A stretch of 64,000 bases of DNA from Campylobacter gracilis (lineage in GTDB: Bacteria; Campylobacterota; Campylobacteria; Campylobacterales; Campylobacteraceae), in the NCBI RefSeq assembly GCF_018374135.1, contig NZ_JAHAFS010000003.1, positions 62,001-126,000 on the forward strand, written 5' to 3'. Positions 1-7,669 of the stretch are shown piece after piece. A program made the translations under genes and the position numbers. The notes under the pieces are model-generated. The model made no database searches. It saw only the letters and a program-made list of their open reading frames with translations, and had not been told where the DNA came from. The first letter of the stretch is position 1; each line of letters starts with the position of its first letter.

Positions 1-517
1 AATCCTCGCGGATCTCCGGGTTCATTATCATATCGAGATATCTTTGGCGGTAGCGCATCTCGATATCGACAAGGCCGTGAAATTTCTCCGGAAGCGGGCA
101 GATCGCTTTGGACGCGAGCGTTATTTTGCTAGCATGGATCGAAAACTCGCCCGTTTGGGTGACGAAAGCGTATCCGCGCACCAAAATTATATCGCCTACT
201 TCGAGATTTTTCTTAAATTTAGCGTAATCCTCCTCGCCGATACTGTCGCGAGAGTAATAAATTTGAATATTACCGCTTTGATCTTCTATGTTTGCGAAGG
301 TGGATTTACCCGCGACGCGCTTTAGTTTTAACCTTCCGGCAAGGCTTACCTCCTCGCTCGCTTTTTTATCCTCGGTATCTTTGATGTAGCCGAATTTCTC
401 TTTAAACTCGGCTATGCTCATATCTTTTTTTAGAAAGTGTGGATAGGGATTAGCCCCTAAATTCCGAAGTTCCGACGCCTTGTCTATCCTTTGGATTTCT
501 AACTGGCTATCAAACAA
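1..517 (-). CDS. lysS: Lysyl-tRNA synthetase, N-terminal part (cut by window edge)
   Basis: Class II lysyl-tRNA synthetase, which charges tRNA-Lys in the cytoplasm. Only about the first 172 codons are present, covering the N-terminal anticodon-binding region and the approach to the catalytic core. The minus-strand translation contains NPYPHFLKK near the N-terminus and RYRQRYLDMIMN at the window edge, both typical of bacterial LysS. No ATG fits; I chose the TTG at 517, which starts one base after the fur stop and follows an AAGGAAG ribosome site lying inside the end of fur. The gene is therefore probably translationally coupled to fur. The fur-lysS order is the usual Campylobacter arrangement. 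The 3' end lies outside the window. Confidence 0.9.
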   Translation of the reverse strand, partial: MFDSQLEIQRIDKASELRNLGANPYPHFLKKDMSIAEFKEKFGYIKDTEDKKASEEVSLAGRLKLKRVAGKSTFANIEDQSGNIQIYYSRDSIGEEDYAKFKKNLEVGDIILVRGYAFVTQTGEFSIHASKITLASKAICPLPEKFHGLVDIEMRYRQRYLDMIMNPEIRED

Positions 518-518
518 T

Positions 519-986
519 CTACTTCCTTTTTGCCGCGCATTCAGGGCAAATTCCATACAGCTGCATCATGTGCCCCGTAAGCGTAAATCCATGCTCTTTG
601 GCGACGGCAAGCTGTTTTCGCTCAATAGTGGCATCTTGAAATTCTATGATCTTGTTGCAACTTTTGCAGATGAGATGGTCGTGGTGAGGCTTGTTGGCAA
701 GCTCGAATTTCTTGCCCTGTGCGCCAAATGAGATCGACGTCGCCATGCCTGAATCTTCAAGCAAATTTAAGGTACGATACACGGTCGCTATGCCTACGTT
801 TAGCTCCGGAAATTTCGCTTTGATCTCGTTGTGAAGCGCCTCAGGCGTGAAATGTTTGTTATTGTTATAAAGCGTGCGGAGTAAAACCTCGCGCTGCTTG
901 GTATATTTTAGACCGCTAGCGGCAAGCGCCTTTTTAAACTCAACAATTAGAGCGTCAAACTCTAAATTTTCGATTTTTGCATTCAT
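519..986 (-). CDS. fur: Ferric uptake regulator Fur
   Basis: Iron-responsive transcriptional repressor of 155 residues, the family's usual length. The N-terminal winged helix holds the recognition segment around GIATVYRTLNLL. The dimerisation half carries the HHDHLICKSC metal motif (about residues 99-108) and a C-terminal CPEC pair that completes a structural zinc site. Fur represses iron uptake genes when loaded with ferrous iron. Its start overlaps the upstream cvpA-like gene by four bases (ATGA), and lysS follows directly, so it is an internal gene of the gatC-pilT-cvpA-fur-lysS unit rather than having an obvious promoter of its own. Confidence 0.95.
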   Translation of the reverse strand: MNAKIENLEFDALIVEFKKALAASGLKYTKQREVLLRTLYNNNKHFTPEALHNEIKAKFPELNVGIATVYRTLNLLEDSGMATSISFGAQGKKFELANKPHHDHLICKSCNKIIEFQDATIERKQLAVAKEHGFTLTGHMMQLYGICPECAAKRK

Positions 987-1663
987 AATTTTGTCCTTTC
1001 TGTAGAATTTACTTCTGAACTGGCGTTAAAATCGCTAGATTCAGTGCTTTGATTTTGATCCGAGTTCATACGGGTGGTAGAATTTTGATCTTTTAAGAGC
1101 TTATCATCCATCTTAGAACCGATAAAATCCAAGCTTTGTTTGATCTTCGGATCGTCTTTGAGATTTAAAATCCAATTTCCGATTTTTAAGAAAATCGGCG
1201 CAGTTTTGCTGCTTTCAAAATACTTTTTGGTCTGTTCATTCATCGACATAGGACCGCTTGCAAGCGTAACAATAACGGCAAAAATTAAGAAAATTTTACT
1301 TACGCTAAAAACGAAACCGCCGATCTTATCGACAAATCCGAGTCCGCTCCATTTAAAGAATTTTGAAATGATTTCGCCTATAATCAGACACGAGATCCAT
1401 ACGCCAAAAAGCACAGCGATAAAGCCGATGAGAACCTGCGTCGTATCGCCCGAAAGCACGCCGTTTGCATTCTGTAAAGCTGGAATTTTTGCTGCAATCC
1501 ACTCGCCCGCCATAGTTTTATAGCGCATCGCGGCAAAAAGACCGCCGATGAGACCCAAAATTCCAAAAATTTCTTTTACGATGCCGTTGGTGATACCACG
1601 TAATCCGAAGAGCACTACGAGTACCAAACAGCCGACGTCGAACCAATTAATACCTTCCATCAA
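983..1663 (-). CDS. CvpA family inner-membrane protein
   Basis: A 226-residue membrane protein of the CvpA (colicin V production) family. Four hydrophobic segments occupy roughly residues 9-140, starting with an N-terminal INWFDVGCLVLVVLFGLRG-type motif, followed by a hydrophilic tail rich in Asn, Ser and Thr. CvpA proteins are linked to envelope homeostasis and export, but their molecular role is not settled. The gene overlaps pilT upstream and fur downstream by four bases each, so it is translationally coupled to both. A cvpA-type gene beside fur is a conserved Campylobacter arrangement. The polar tail is probably cytoplasmic or periplasmic and carries no recognisable domain. Confidence 0.85.
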   Translation of the reverse strand: MMEGINWFDVGCLVLVVLFGLRGITNGIVKEIFGILGLIGGLFAAMRYKTMAGEWIAAKIPALQNANGVLSGDTTQVLIGFIAVLFGVWISCLIIGEIISKFFKWSGLGFVDKIGGFVFSVSKIFLIFAVIVTLASGPMSMNEQTKKYFESSKTAPIFLKIGNWILNLKDDPKIKQSLDFIGSKMDDKLLKDQNSTTRMNSDQNQSTESSDFNASSEVNSTERTKL

Positions 1664-2742
1664 GCACCCACCACGCCTATTAGCTCTTGCAGGTTAGTCG
1701 AGTACCTAAACGCCGTGTCTTTTGAAATTTGATTTGCACGGATCGCTTTAACCATCGCTTGAGTTTGAGTTATCATACCGGTAGATTGCTGATTTAGCTG
1801 CATTTGAGAGTAAATTTGATGCACCTTGTTTTCGCGGATTAGATTCGCTACGGCATTGTTATTGAGCAAAATTTCATGGATCGCGATACGTCCGCCGCCA
1901 AGCTTTGGCAAAAGTGATTGCGAAATGACTGCGGTAAGCGATACAGAGAGCATATTTCGCACTTGGAGCTGCTCGCCGCCATCAAAGCTATCTATAATAC
2001 GGTTGATCGTTTGCATCGCGGAGTTGGTGTGTAGTGTACCAAATACCAAGTGACCGGTCTCTGCAGCGGTAATGGCGATCGAGATAGTCTCTCTATCGCG
2101 CATCTCACCAACTAGGATAATATCCGGGTCCTCACGCAAGGCAAATTTTAACGCATTAGCGTAGGAATGGGTATCAGTGCCAATATTTCTGTGAGAGAAA
2201 AGCGCTTTTTTATTGGTATGGACGAACTCGACCGGATCTTCGACGGTAATGATGTGTTTGCGCTCTTTTTCGTTGATCTCGTTTAGCATCGCGGCAAGAG
2301 TAGTTGATTTACCGCTACCAGTAGGCCCGGTAACCAAAATCATACCTTTTTCGTGCTTGACCACCTCTTTAAAAATCGTAGGGGCTTTTAAATCGTCCAG
2401 ACTAGGAATATCGATAGGAATAATACGAAATGCAGCAGCCAAATCGCCGTTCATAGTGTAATAGTAATTTCCACGGAAGCGTCCGATATTAGGAAGCTCG
2501 ATCGCAAAGTCGAGCTCTTTATTTTCCTCGAGTGCACTTTTTTGAGCATCGGTAATGAGCGCGTAGCAGATATACTCTATATCCGTGCCCTTAAGCGGAT
2601 CCATGGCAAGCGGGCGCAATGTTCCGTCGATACGTATTTGAGGCGCCGAGCGCGAAACTAAGTGAAGGTCGCTCGCTTTGTTAAAAACGACGGTTTTTAG
2701 TAGGGTTTCGATATCTACTAAATTTCTTTGAACTTCTTCCAT
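1660..2742 (-). CDS. pilT: PilT-type retraction ATPase
   Basis: Hexameric secretion ATPase of the PilT/GspE superfamily, 360 residues. It has an N-terminal PAS-like domain (about 1-110), a Walker A motif GPTGSGKST near residue 140, the acidic box around EDPVEF, a Walker B ILVGEMRD and the HTNSA His box. PilT powers retraction of type IV pili. Many Campylobacter lack classical pili but have related machinery for natural transformation, so a role in DNA-uptake pseudopilus dynamics is a reasonable inference. It sits between gatC and cvpA, ten bases downstream of gatC and overlapping cvpA by four bases. The full domain set and length suggest an intact enzyme. Confidence 0.9.
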   Translation of the reverse strand: MEEVQRNLVDIETLLKTVVFNKASDLHLVSRSAPQIRIDGTLRPLAMDPLKGTDIEYICYALITDAQKSALEENKELDFAIELPNIGRFRGNYYYTMNGDLAAAFRIIPIDIPSLDDLKAPTIFKEVVKHEKGMILVTGPTGSGKSTTLAAMLNEINEKERKHIITVEDPVEFVHTNKKALFSHRNIGTDTHSYANALKFALREDPDIILVGEMRDRETISIAITAAETGHLVFGTLHTNSAMQTINRIIDSFDGGEQLQVRNMLSVSLTAVISQSLLPKLGGGRIAIHEILLNNNAVANLIRENKVHQIYSQMQLNQQSTGMITQTQAMVKAIRANQISKDTAFRYSTNLQELIGVVGA

Positions 2743-2752
2743 AAAATTCCTT

Positions 2753-3040
2753 TCAATCTATGATTTTCGGTACTACGAAGTAGCCGCCTTCGGACTGTGG
2801 AGCATGCTTTAAGACGCTTTCTGCGACGTCGCTTTTGCGTGGAATATCTTTGTGAAACGGAGTACCGCCTTTCAGCGTAGTGATAGCCGCCTCGCCGCTT
2901 TGCAAATCCAGCTCATTTAGAATTTCTACAAAATCTACGATATTATTTAATTGCCCTTTAAATTCTTCTCGCTTAGCATCTGGAATTTTAAGAGCAGATA
3001 GCCTTTCCAGCTTGCTTAGCAAGGTATCGTCTATTATCAT
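2753..3040 (-). CDS. gatC: Asp/Glu-tRNA amidotransferase subunit C
   Basis: Small subunit (95 residues) of the GatCAB amidotransferase, which converts Glu-tRNA-Gln and Asp-tRNA-Asn to the amidated forms. Typical features are an N-terminal helix with LERLSALKI, a central INELDL-like segment (here LNELDLQSG) and a C-terminal region ending in FVVPKIID, the strand that wraps around GatA. It is the first gene of the minus-strand unit, with a good sigma70-type -10 about 30 bases upstream. gatA and gatB are not in the window. Confidence 0.9.
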   Translation of the reverse strand: MIIDDTLLSKLERLSALKIPDAKREEFKGQLNNIVDFVEILNELDLQSGEAAITTLKGGTPFHKDIPRKSDVAESVLKHAPQSEGGYFVVPKIID

Positions 3041-3067
3041 AACTTTCCTTTTTCTGATAAATGCGAC

Positions 3068-3073
3068 ATTATA
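3068..3073 (-). promoter_or_regulatory. -10 box for the gatC-pilT-cvpA-fur-lysS unit
   Basis: Reading the minus strand, TATAAT sits in a GATATAATG context about 30 bases upstream of gatC. It faces away from the plus-strand -10 at 3119, so the short gap between gatC and the next gene holds two divergent promoters. No clear -35 box is needed in Campylobacter sigma70 promoters. Confidence 0.55.
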
Positions 3074-3118
3074 TCATAAAAATTCTTTATCTTAGGCGGT
3101 ATTTAAAATTTTTTATGC

Positions 3119-3124
3119 TACAAT
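3119..3124 (+). promoter_or_regulatory. -10 box for the 3157-6258 unit
   Basis: TACAAT preceded by TATGC (extended -10 style), 33 bases before the TTG start at 3157. It is the only good -10 candidate for the plus-strand unit that runs to hisG. Confidence 0.5.
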
Positions 3125-3156
3125 TACGCCGATTTTCTCAAATAAAGGACTAAATT

Positions 3157-3708
3157 TTGGCTTTAAAAGACGACATCGAAGGCGTGAAAAAAGAGATTGG
3201 CACAGAAGAGCAGTTTCTAGAAAGCGTCATAAAAAGTGAAATTTTCGTAAAAAAATACAAAAAGCCGCTGATATTTTTGGCTGCGGTTTTGATCGTAGCT
3301 TTTATCGGATATTACGCAAATGAATTTCTAAGCGATCGCCGCATAGCAAGTGCTAATGCGATCTATGACGAGCTGCTTAACAAGCGCGACGACACTAAGC
3401 TAGCCGAGCTTAAGCAAAAAGATATAAATCTATACGCTCTTTATATTTTGCAAAACGGCTCTGCAGACGAGCGAGCGGCGCTAGAAAATACCCAAGGCAT
3501 CGATGTTATGCTAAAAGAGATAATAAATCTGCAAAACGGCAAGCAAGGCGGGGTGCTACTCGCCGATTACGATTCTTTGCTCAAAGGCTACGACCTGCTA
3601 AAAGAAGGCAAAATCGAGCAAGCTCACGCAGAGCTAGATAAAATTCCGCTCAACTCGCCAGTTCGTCAAATCGCACTTGCTTTGAAACACTATGGAGGCA
3701 ATAAATAA
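3157..3708 (+). CDS. Membrane-anchored TPR-like protein
   Basis: A 183-residue protein with a short cytoplasmic N-terminus (about 35 residues), one transmembrane helix (LIFLAAVLIVAFIGYY, about 38-55) and a helical periplasmic part resembling the TPR_21/YfgM type. Such proteins act as ancillary factors of the Sec translocon or of periplasmic chaperones in other bacteria; that role is only inferred here. Translation probably starts at TTG 3157, following an AAAGGA ribosome site. Its stop overlaps the start of the downstream lipoprotein gene, so the two are coupled. The equivalent C. jejuni locus near gatC carries similar uncharacterised genes. Confidence 0.7.
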   Translation: MALKDDIEGVKKEIGTEEQFLESVIKSEIFVKKYKKPLIFLAAVLIVAFIGYYANEFLSDRRIASANAIYDELLNKRDDTKLAELKQKDINLYALYILQNGSADERAALENTQGIDVMLKEIINLQNGKQGGVLLADYDSLLKGYDLLKEGKIEQAHAELDKIPLNSPVRQIALALKHYGGNK

Positions 3709-4721
3709 TGAAAAAAACGCTGATATTTACGCTTTTACTATCGTTTTTATTTTTAGGCTGCTCGACGAAGCGCCAGTATTTCGAACCTAGCGACGAAAAC
3801 ATCACAGGTGATATGAAATTTAACGGCTCACTGCCATCGGAAATCGTAGCGGTTAGTAAAGATGGCGCGACGCTAAAAGACGGCGAAGTCATCTCTAAAA
3901 ACGGGTTGGTGAAAAATTTCAAAGTCTTAAAAAGTGAGAAATTTTTAGGCGAATATGACGGAAATTTCGTCGTAACCGATATCAATGGCACGCTTAAAGT
4001 AGTTAGTGGCACAGGCGCCGTAAAATTTGAAAAAGCCCTCGGCAGACAAGCGCTCAGTGCAAATATACACGGCGATGATTTGGCTTTAGTGATGAGTGAT
4101 GATTCGATCATGCTTATCAAGCTAAGCTCGGGCGCAGTGGTACTCGATCATAAAGTCGGCGATGCATTCGCAATCGATTCGCGCGTAGCGTCACCGCTAT
4201 TTATCAACCAACTTATCGCTTATCCTGCGCTAGATGGACTAGTCAGCATCGCAGAAAACGTAGGTGGGCGCTCGGCACGCGATTTCGTCGTGAGTAACCA
4301 GCCATTTTTTAACAACATTATCGCCTTAGAAAACAAGGGCGATAACCTTTATGCCGTAACTGCCACTAGGCTAATGCTAGTAAGTCCTGCGGGCAATAAA
4401 AATCATAACGTAGACATCAAAGACGTGATTTTTAGTGGCGATAGAATTTATCTTTTCTTAAAAGACGGCAGAGTCGAGCTACTCGATCGCGGACTAAATT
4501 TGATCAAATCGCGCAAATTCACCTTCGCGCAGTTTAGCGGCGCACTGCTTAGCGGCGGCTATTTGTATATCATCGAGCGCAACGGCTACGTCATCCGTGT
4601 AAATGAAAATTTAGAGGGACAAGCGATCTACGAGCTAAATGGCGAGTTCGATGATAAGTCCTTTATAGCAGGCAACTCGTTTTACTACGACGATAAAATT
4701 TTAAATTTTGATGCTAGATAA
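3708..4721 (+). CDS. Lipoprotein with beta-propeller-like repeats
   Basis: A 337-residue protein with a lipoprotein signal: a hydrophobic run followed by the lipobox LFLGC, giving a lipidated Cys at about residue 18. The mature part shows repeated short beta-strand units (LVKNFKVL, VVTDINGTLK, DLALVMSDDS and similar) like a PQQ/WD-type propeller. Its overall form recalls BamB-like scaffolds, but I cannot assign it to that family. It follows the TPR-like membrane protein with overlapping stop and start, so the pair may work together at the envelope. The downstream small gene begins inside its last codons. Confidence 0.65.
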   Translation: MKKTLIFTLLLSFLFLGCSTKRQYFEPSDENITGDMKFNGSLPSEIVAVSKDGATLKDGEVISKNGLVKNFKVLKSEKFLGEYDGNFVVTDINGTLKVVSGTGAVKFEKALGRQALSANIHGDDLALVMSDDSIMLIKLSSGAVVLDHKVGDAFAIDSRVASPLFINQLIAYPALDGLVSIAENVGGRSARDFVVSNQPFFNNIIALENKGDNLYAVTATRLMLVSPAGNKNHNVDIKDVIFSGDRIYLFLKDGRVELLDRGLNLIKSRKFTFAQFSGALLSGGYLYIIERNGYVIRVNENLEGQAIYELNGEFDDKSFIAGNSFYYDDKILNFDAR

Positions 4722-5043
4722 AATTTCAAAACTCTGCGTTCGCGAAGACCTTTTGCTTCAAAAATTCCAAACGCTAGATATCGCTAGCTTCACACGCTCG
4801 CGCTCATACGGCGCGTATTTCGGCGTGGATCTGAAAAGCTACAACGTCCTTTTATTTATGCGCGACGCAAAATCTCGCTTTGTAATGCGCGACGCGGAAT
4901 TTCTGCTCTCGCTCGCAAACGACATTAGCGCAAGCCTAGGCAAGGTCGTGAAAAAGCGCGTGCTGTTTTACAACTCGCAAATGTGCTCTAAAAGCGCGAA
5001 ATTTTTAAAAGAAAACGGATTTAGCCTCTATGCTTTTGTGTGA
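4711..5043 (+). CDS. Conserved small protein upstream of coaX, unknown function
   Basis: About 110 residues with no signal peptide or transmembrane segment, so probably cytoplasmic. I do not recognise a domain. A TTG lies one codon before the ATG at 4711; the ATG is the likelier start. The frame overlaps the end of the lipoprotein gene by 11 bases and the start of coaX by 14 bases, a tight coupling that argues it is a real, translated gene. A small gene of this kind precedes coaX in related Campylobacter. Confidence 0.6.
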   Translation: MLDKISKLCVREDLLLQKFQTLDIASFTRSRSYGAYFGVDLKSYNVLLFMRDAKSRFVMRDAEFLLSLANDISASLGKVVKKRVLFYNSQMCSKSAKFLKENGFSLYAFV

Positions 5044-5650
5044 CATAGGAAATTCCAGGGTTAAATTTTATAAAGGCGGCGTAACGCAAAGTATGCCCGT
5101 AGCGGAGTTTATGCGGTATGAGCCTAAGGAGCGAATTTTTTTCATTAACGTCAATGATAGCGTGAAAAAAAAGCTGAAAAACCCTCTGTTTGTCGATCTG
5201 GCGCCGCACTTTGAGCTAAAAACCGCCTACCGCGGGCTTGGGATCGACCGCATAGCGGCGTGCTCGGCCATAAACACCGGCGTCGTCGTCGATGCGGGCA
5301 GCGCGATCACCGTGGATTTGATGTTTAAAAGCTCGCACCTAGGCGGATTTATAATGCCGGGCATTAGCACGCTTTTAAAGTCGTTCGCGAGCATTGCACC
5401 CGTGCTGGACGTAACGCTTTCAACCAATATCGATCTGGACCCGCTACCGCAAAAGACCGTAAACGCCGTAAACTACGGGATTTTAAAGCCGATCGTGCTT
5501 GCGATCGAAAACATCGCGGGCAATAATAAAATTTACTTCACTGGCGGTGACGGAGCCTATCTGATGCGGTATTTTCGCAACTCGATCTATGAAAAGGATC
5601 TGATCTTTAAATCGATGGTGAGCTTGATCGCAAAAAAGGGGCTCGCATGA
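5030..5650 (+). CDS. coaX: Type III pantothenate kinase
   Basis: Phosphorylates pantothenate, the first step of coenzyme A synthesis. The 206-residue protein has the ASKHA-fold motifs of CoaX: an N-terminal phosphate-binding LLCDIGNSRVKF, the central GIDRIAACSA segment, the VVDAGSAITVD motif with its catalytic Asp, the GGFIMPG loop and a C-terminal YFTGGDGAYL adenosine-site motif. It is slightly shorter than the 240-260 residues common in other phyla but normal for Campylobacter. It overlaps the small gene upstream and, by four bases (ATGA), hisG downstream. Confidence 0.9.
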   Translation: MLLCDIGNSRVKFYKGGVTQSMPVAEFMRYEPKERIFFINVNDSVKKKLKNPLFVDLAPHFELKTAYRGLGIDRIAACSAINTGVVVDAGSAITVDLMFKSSHLGGFIMPGISTLLKSFASIAPVLDVTLSTNIDLDPLPQKTVNAVNYGILKPIVLAIENIAGNNKIYFTGGDGAYLMRYFRNSIYEKDLIFKSMVSLIAKKGLA

Positions 5651-6258
5651 TAGCCATAGCGCTTCCCAAAGGCCGTATAGCCGACGATACGCTTAAAATT
5701 TTCAAAACCATTTTCGGGCTTGATTTTGCTTTCGAGGATCGCAAACTCATAATGCAAGAGGGCGATTTTAAATTCCTCTACGTCCGCAACCAAGATATCC
5801 CTACTTACGTTATGGGAGGCGCGGCGGATATCGGCGTAGTGGGGCTTGACGTGCTTGAGGAGCATCGCCCGGACGTACTTACGCTGCTTGATCTTAAAAT
5901 CGGAAAATGTCGCGTCTGCGTGGGCGTGCATGCGGGCACCCAGCTAAACTACGGCGCTCCGAGCCTAAAAATCGCTACAAAAATGCCTAACATTACTCGC
6001 GAGTACTTCGCCTCCAAGGCAGTCGCCGTAAATATCATCAAACTCTATGGCTCGATCGAGCTAGCCCCGCTCATAGGGCTTGCCGATGCTATCGTCGATG
6101 TCGTGGAGACCGGCGCTACGATGAAGCAAAACGGGCTGCAACCCGCAGAAACCATAATGCAAAGCTCCGCGCACCTCATCGCCAACAAAAACAGCTTCGT
6201 ACTAAAACGCGATGAAATTTTAAACCTGCGAGATAAACTAGCCCGCACGATCGCGTAA
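5647..6258 (+). CDS. hisG: ATP phosphoribosyltransferase, short form
   Basis: First enzyme of histidine synthesis; it joins ATP and PRPP. The 203-residue length and the end shortly after NLRDKLARTIA show the short form HisG-S, lacking the C-terminal regulatory domain. Motifs include the N-terminal IALPKGRI, GAADIGVVGLDVL and the PRPP-binding loop DAIVDVVETGATMK. Short HisG enzymes need the HisRS-like partner HisZ for activity and histidine feedback in known cases; no hisZ is in this window. Its ATG overlaps the coaX stop. It is the last gene of the plus-strand unit, and a GC-rich hairpin (6273-6291) follows. Confidence 0.92.
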   Translation: MIAIALPKGRIADDTLKIFKTIFGLDFAFEDRKLIMQEGDFKFLYVRNQDIPTYVMGGAADIGVVGLDVLEEHRPDVLTLLDLKIGKCRVCVGVHAGTQLNYGAPSLKIATKMPNITREYFASKAVAVNIIKLYGSIELAPLIGLADAIVDVVETGATMKQNGLQPAETIMQSSAHLIANKNSFVLKRDEILNLRDKLARTIA

Positions 6259-7669
6259 ATGCTCGCTTGCCCGCCGCACGGTGCCTGCGGCCGGCGCGGC
6301 GTATTTTACGCGAGTAATCATCGTCGCCTTGGCGCGCTGTCGTTTAAAAAACCACTGCTGCGTATAAAATTACGGCGCTAACCGCACCGCTTAAATTTAG
6401 AAATCCTGCGAATTTGATTTATAAAGAGGCGGAGATGCTTTGCCGAGCCGTGTAGCGCGAAATTTAAAATTCTATCGCTATAAATTTTAAAATTTAGCCC
6501 TAAATTTGCAGCTCGCGAAATTCTAAACCTCCACGGCGCAGAATTTCAGAATTCTAAAATCCCGCTTCACAATTTCACGCCGTAAAATTTAAAATTCTCG
6601 CGAACTCTAAATTTGAGCTCAAATTCCCGCAGTTTGGAAATGGCAAAATTTCGGAATTTCAACTCGCAAAATTTCGCCGCTAAAAATCGTGCAAAATTTA
6701 ATCGGCACTACCCTTTAAGCATAGGAAGCAGCTTAGCACCAAAATTAAGATGCTAGCCGCCCACATCGCAGCTAAGTAAAGCTCCGCAAATCCTGCGCAT
6801 AAGCCAATCTCTGCCATGGCGACATTTGAAAAACTGCTTCATAAGGCTTACAAAGCCCGCACAAGCAGCATTATCACCTATATTTTCGAGCAGGATAAAT
6901 ACACTTGGCGCGAGCAATATATACAGCGCAAAAAATTTCAAATACAGCCGTTTAACAATTTTGATAAATTTTGGATTTAAGGCAGGTTGCATCCCGGCGC
7001 CCGGCTCGAGCCCAGTCCGCGCTAGCTTGATTTTTTCGGGCATCGTTTGCTCGCTAGCTTTGTTTCAGATTTTTTCTGCGTATCTTGGGTTTATTTTTAC
7101 ATGCTTTACTAAATTTGCTCGGCGAAATTTTACCGCGATAAAATTTTACGTAGTAAAGCTATACCTAAAATTTCAAATCCACTAAAGTTTAAAATTTTAA
7201 AGCTGCGTGGAGATTCGCCAAAGTAAAACTTCGCAAAAATTTAGCTAGAAATTTCAAAGTGTCCGCGCCATTTATTGTACCGAAGGTAGGCTAGCGCGAC
7301 AATATAATTCAACTCTGTCGAGGTATGGCGAGCTGTTATTGCGGCAACTCAAGCGGCGAGCCATGAACTTTTATCGCTACAATGAAGCAGAGGCAGTCTA
7401 TATTTTTGTAAATTGAGAGCACAATAAAATTCCGCCACAATAAACGCAATAAATTTAGATATCACAGACGATCTGCATGATTACGATCCTTATGCGTAAC
7501 GCTGTAAATTTTACGCACGGCAAGCTTTGAGTCGAAAATATTTGTCGTCTCTTATCACAGCCGCGCCAAAGCCTAGGCTCTCTGCGCGCTTAGATCGCTT
7601 GCGTGCGGCGCAACAAGCAAGAATAAAATTTTAACCTACCTAGCGCGCGATGAAAGAGCTTTGCGGTGC
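6259..7669. other. Long intergenic region with RAATTY-rich DNA
   Basis: About 1.4 kb between hisG and the end of dnaE. A GC-rich hairpin lies at 6273-6291 (GCCGCA arms) but lacks a T-run. From 6390 to 6700 the sequence is packed with AAATTT/GAATTT/AAATTC words. Open frames here have no recognisable product apart from a possible broken gene at 6715-7043. Nothing convincing was seen at 7190-7660. Confidence 0.5.
6715..7043 (-). pseudogene. Possible remnant of a membrane transporter gene
   Basis: The minus strand encodes, in one frame, a segment with NPKFIKIVKRLYLKFFALY followed by a hydrophobic stretch, then in another frame a hydrophobic segment (ELYLAAMWAASILILVL) ending near 6715. The first part recalls the loop and helix of TrkH/KtrB-type potassium transporters. 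There is no good start or ribosome site and the halves are out of frame. I regard this as a weak case for gene decay; it may be chance. Confidence 0.2.
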
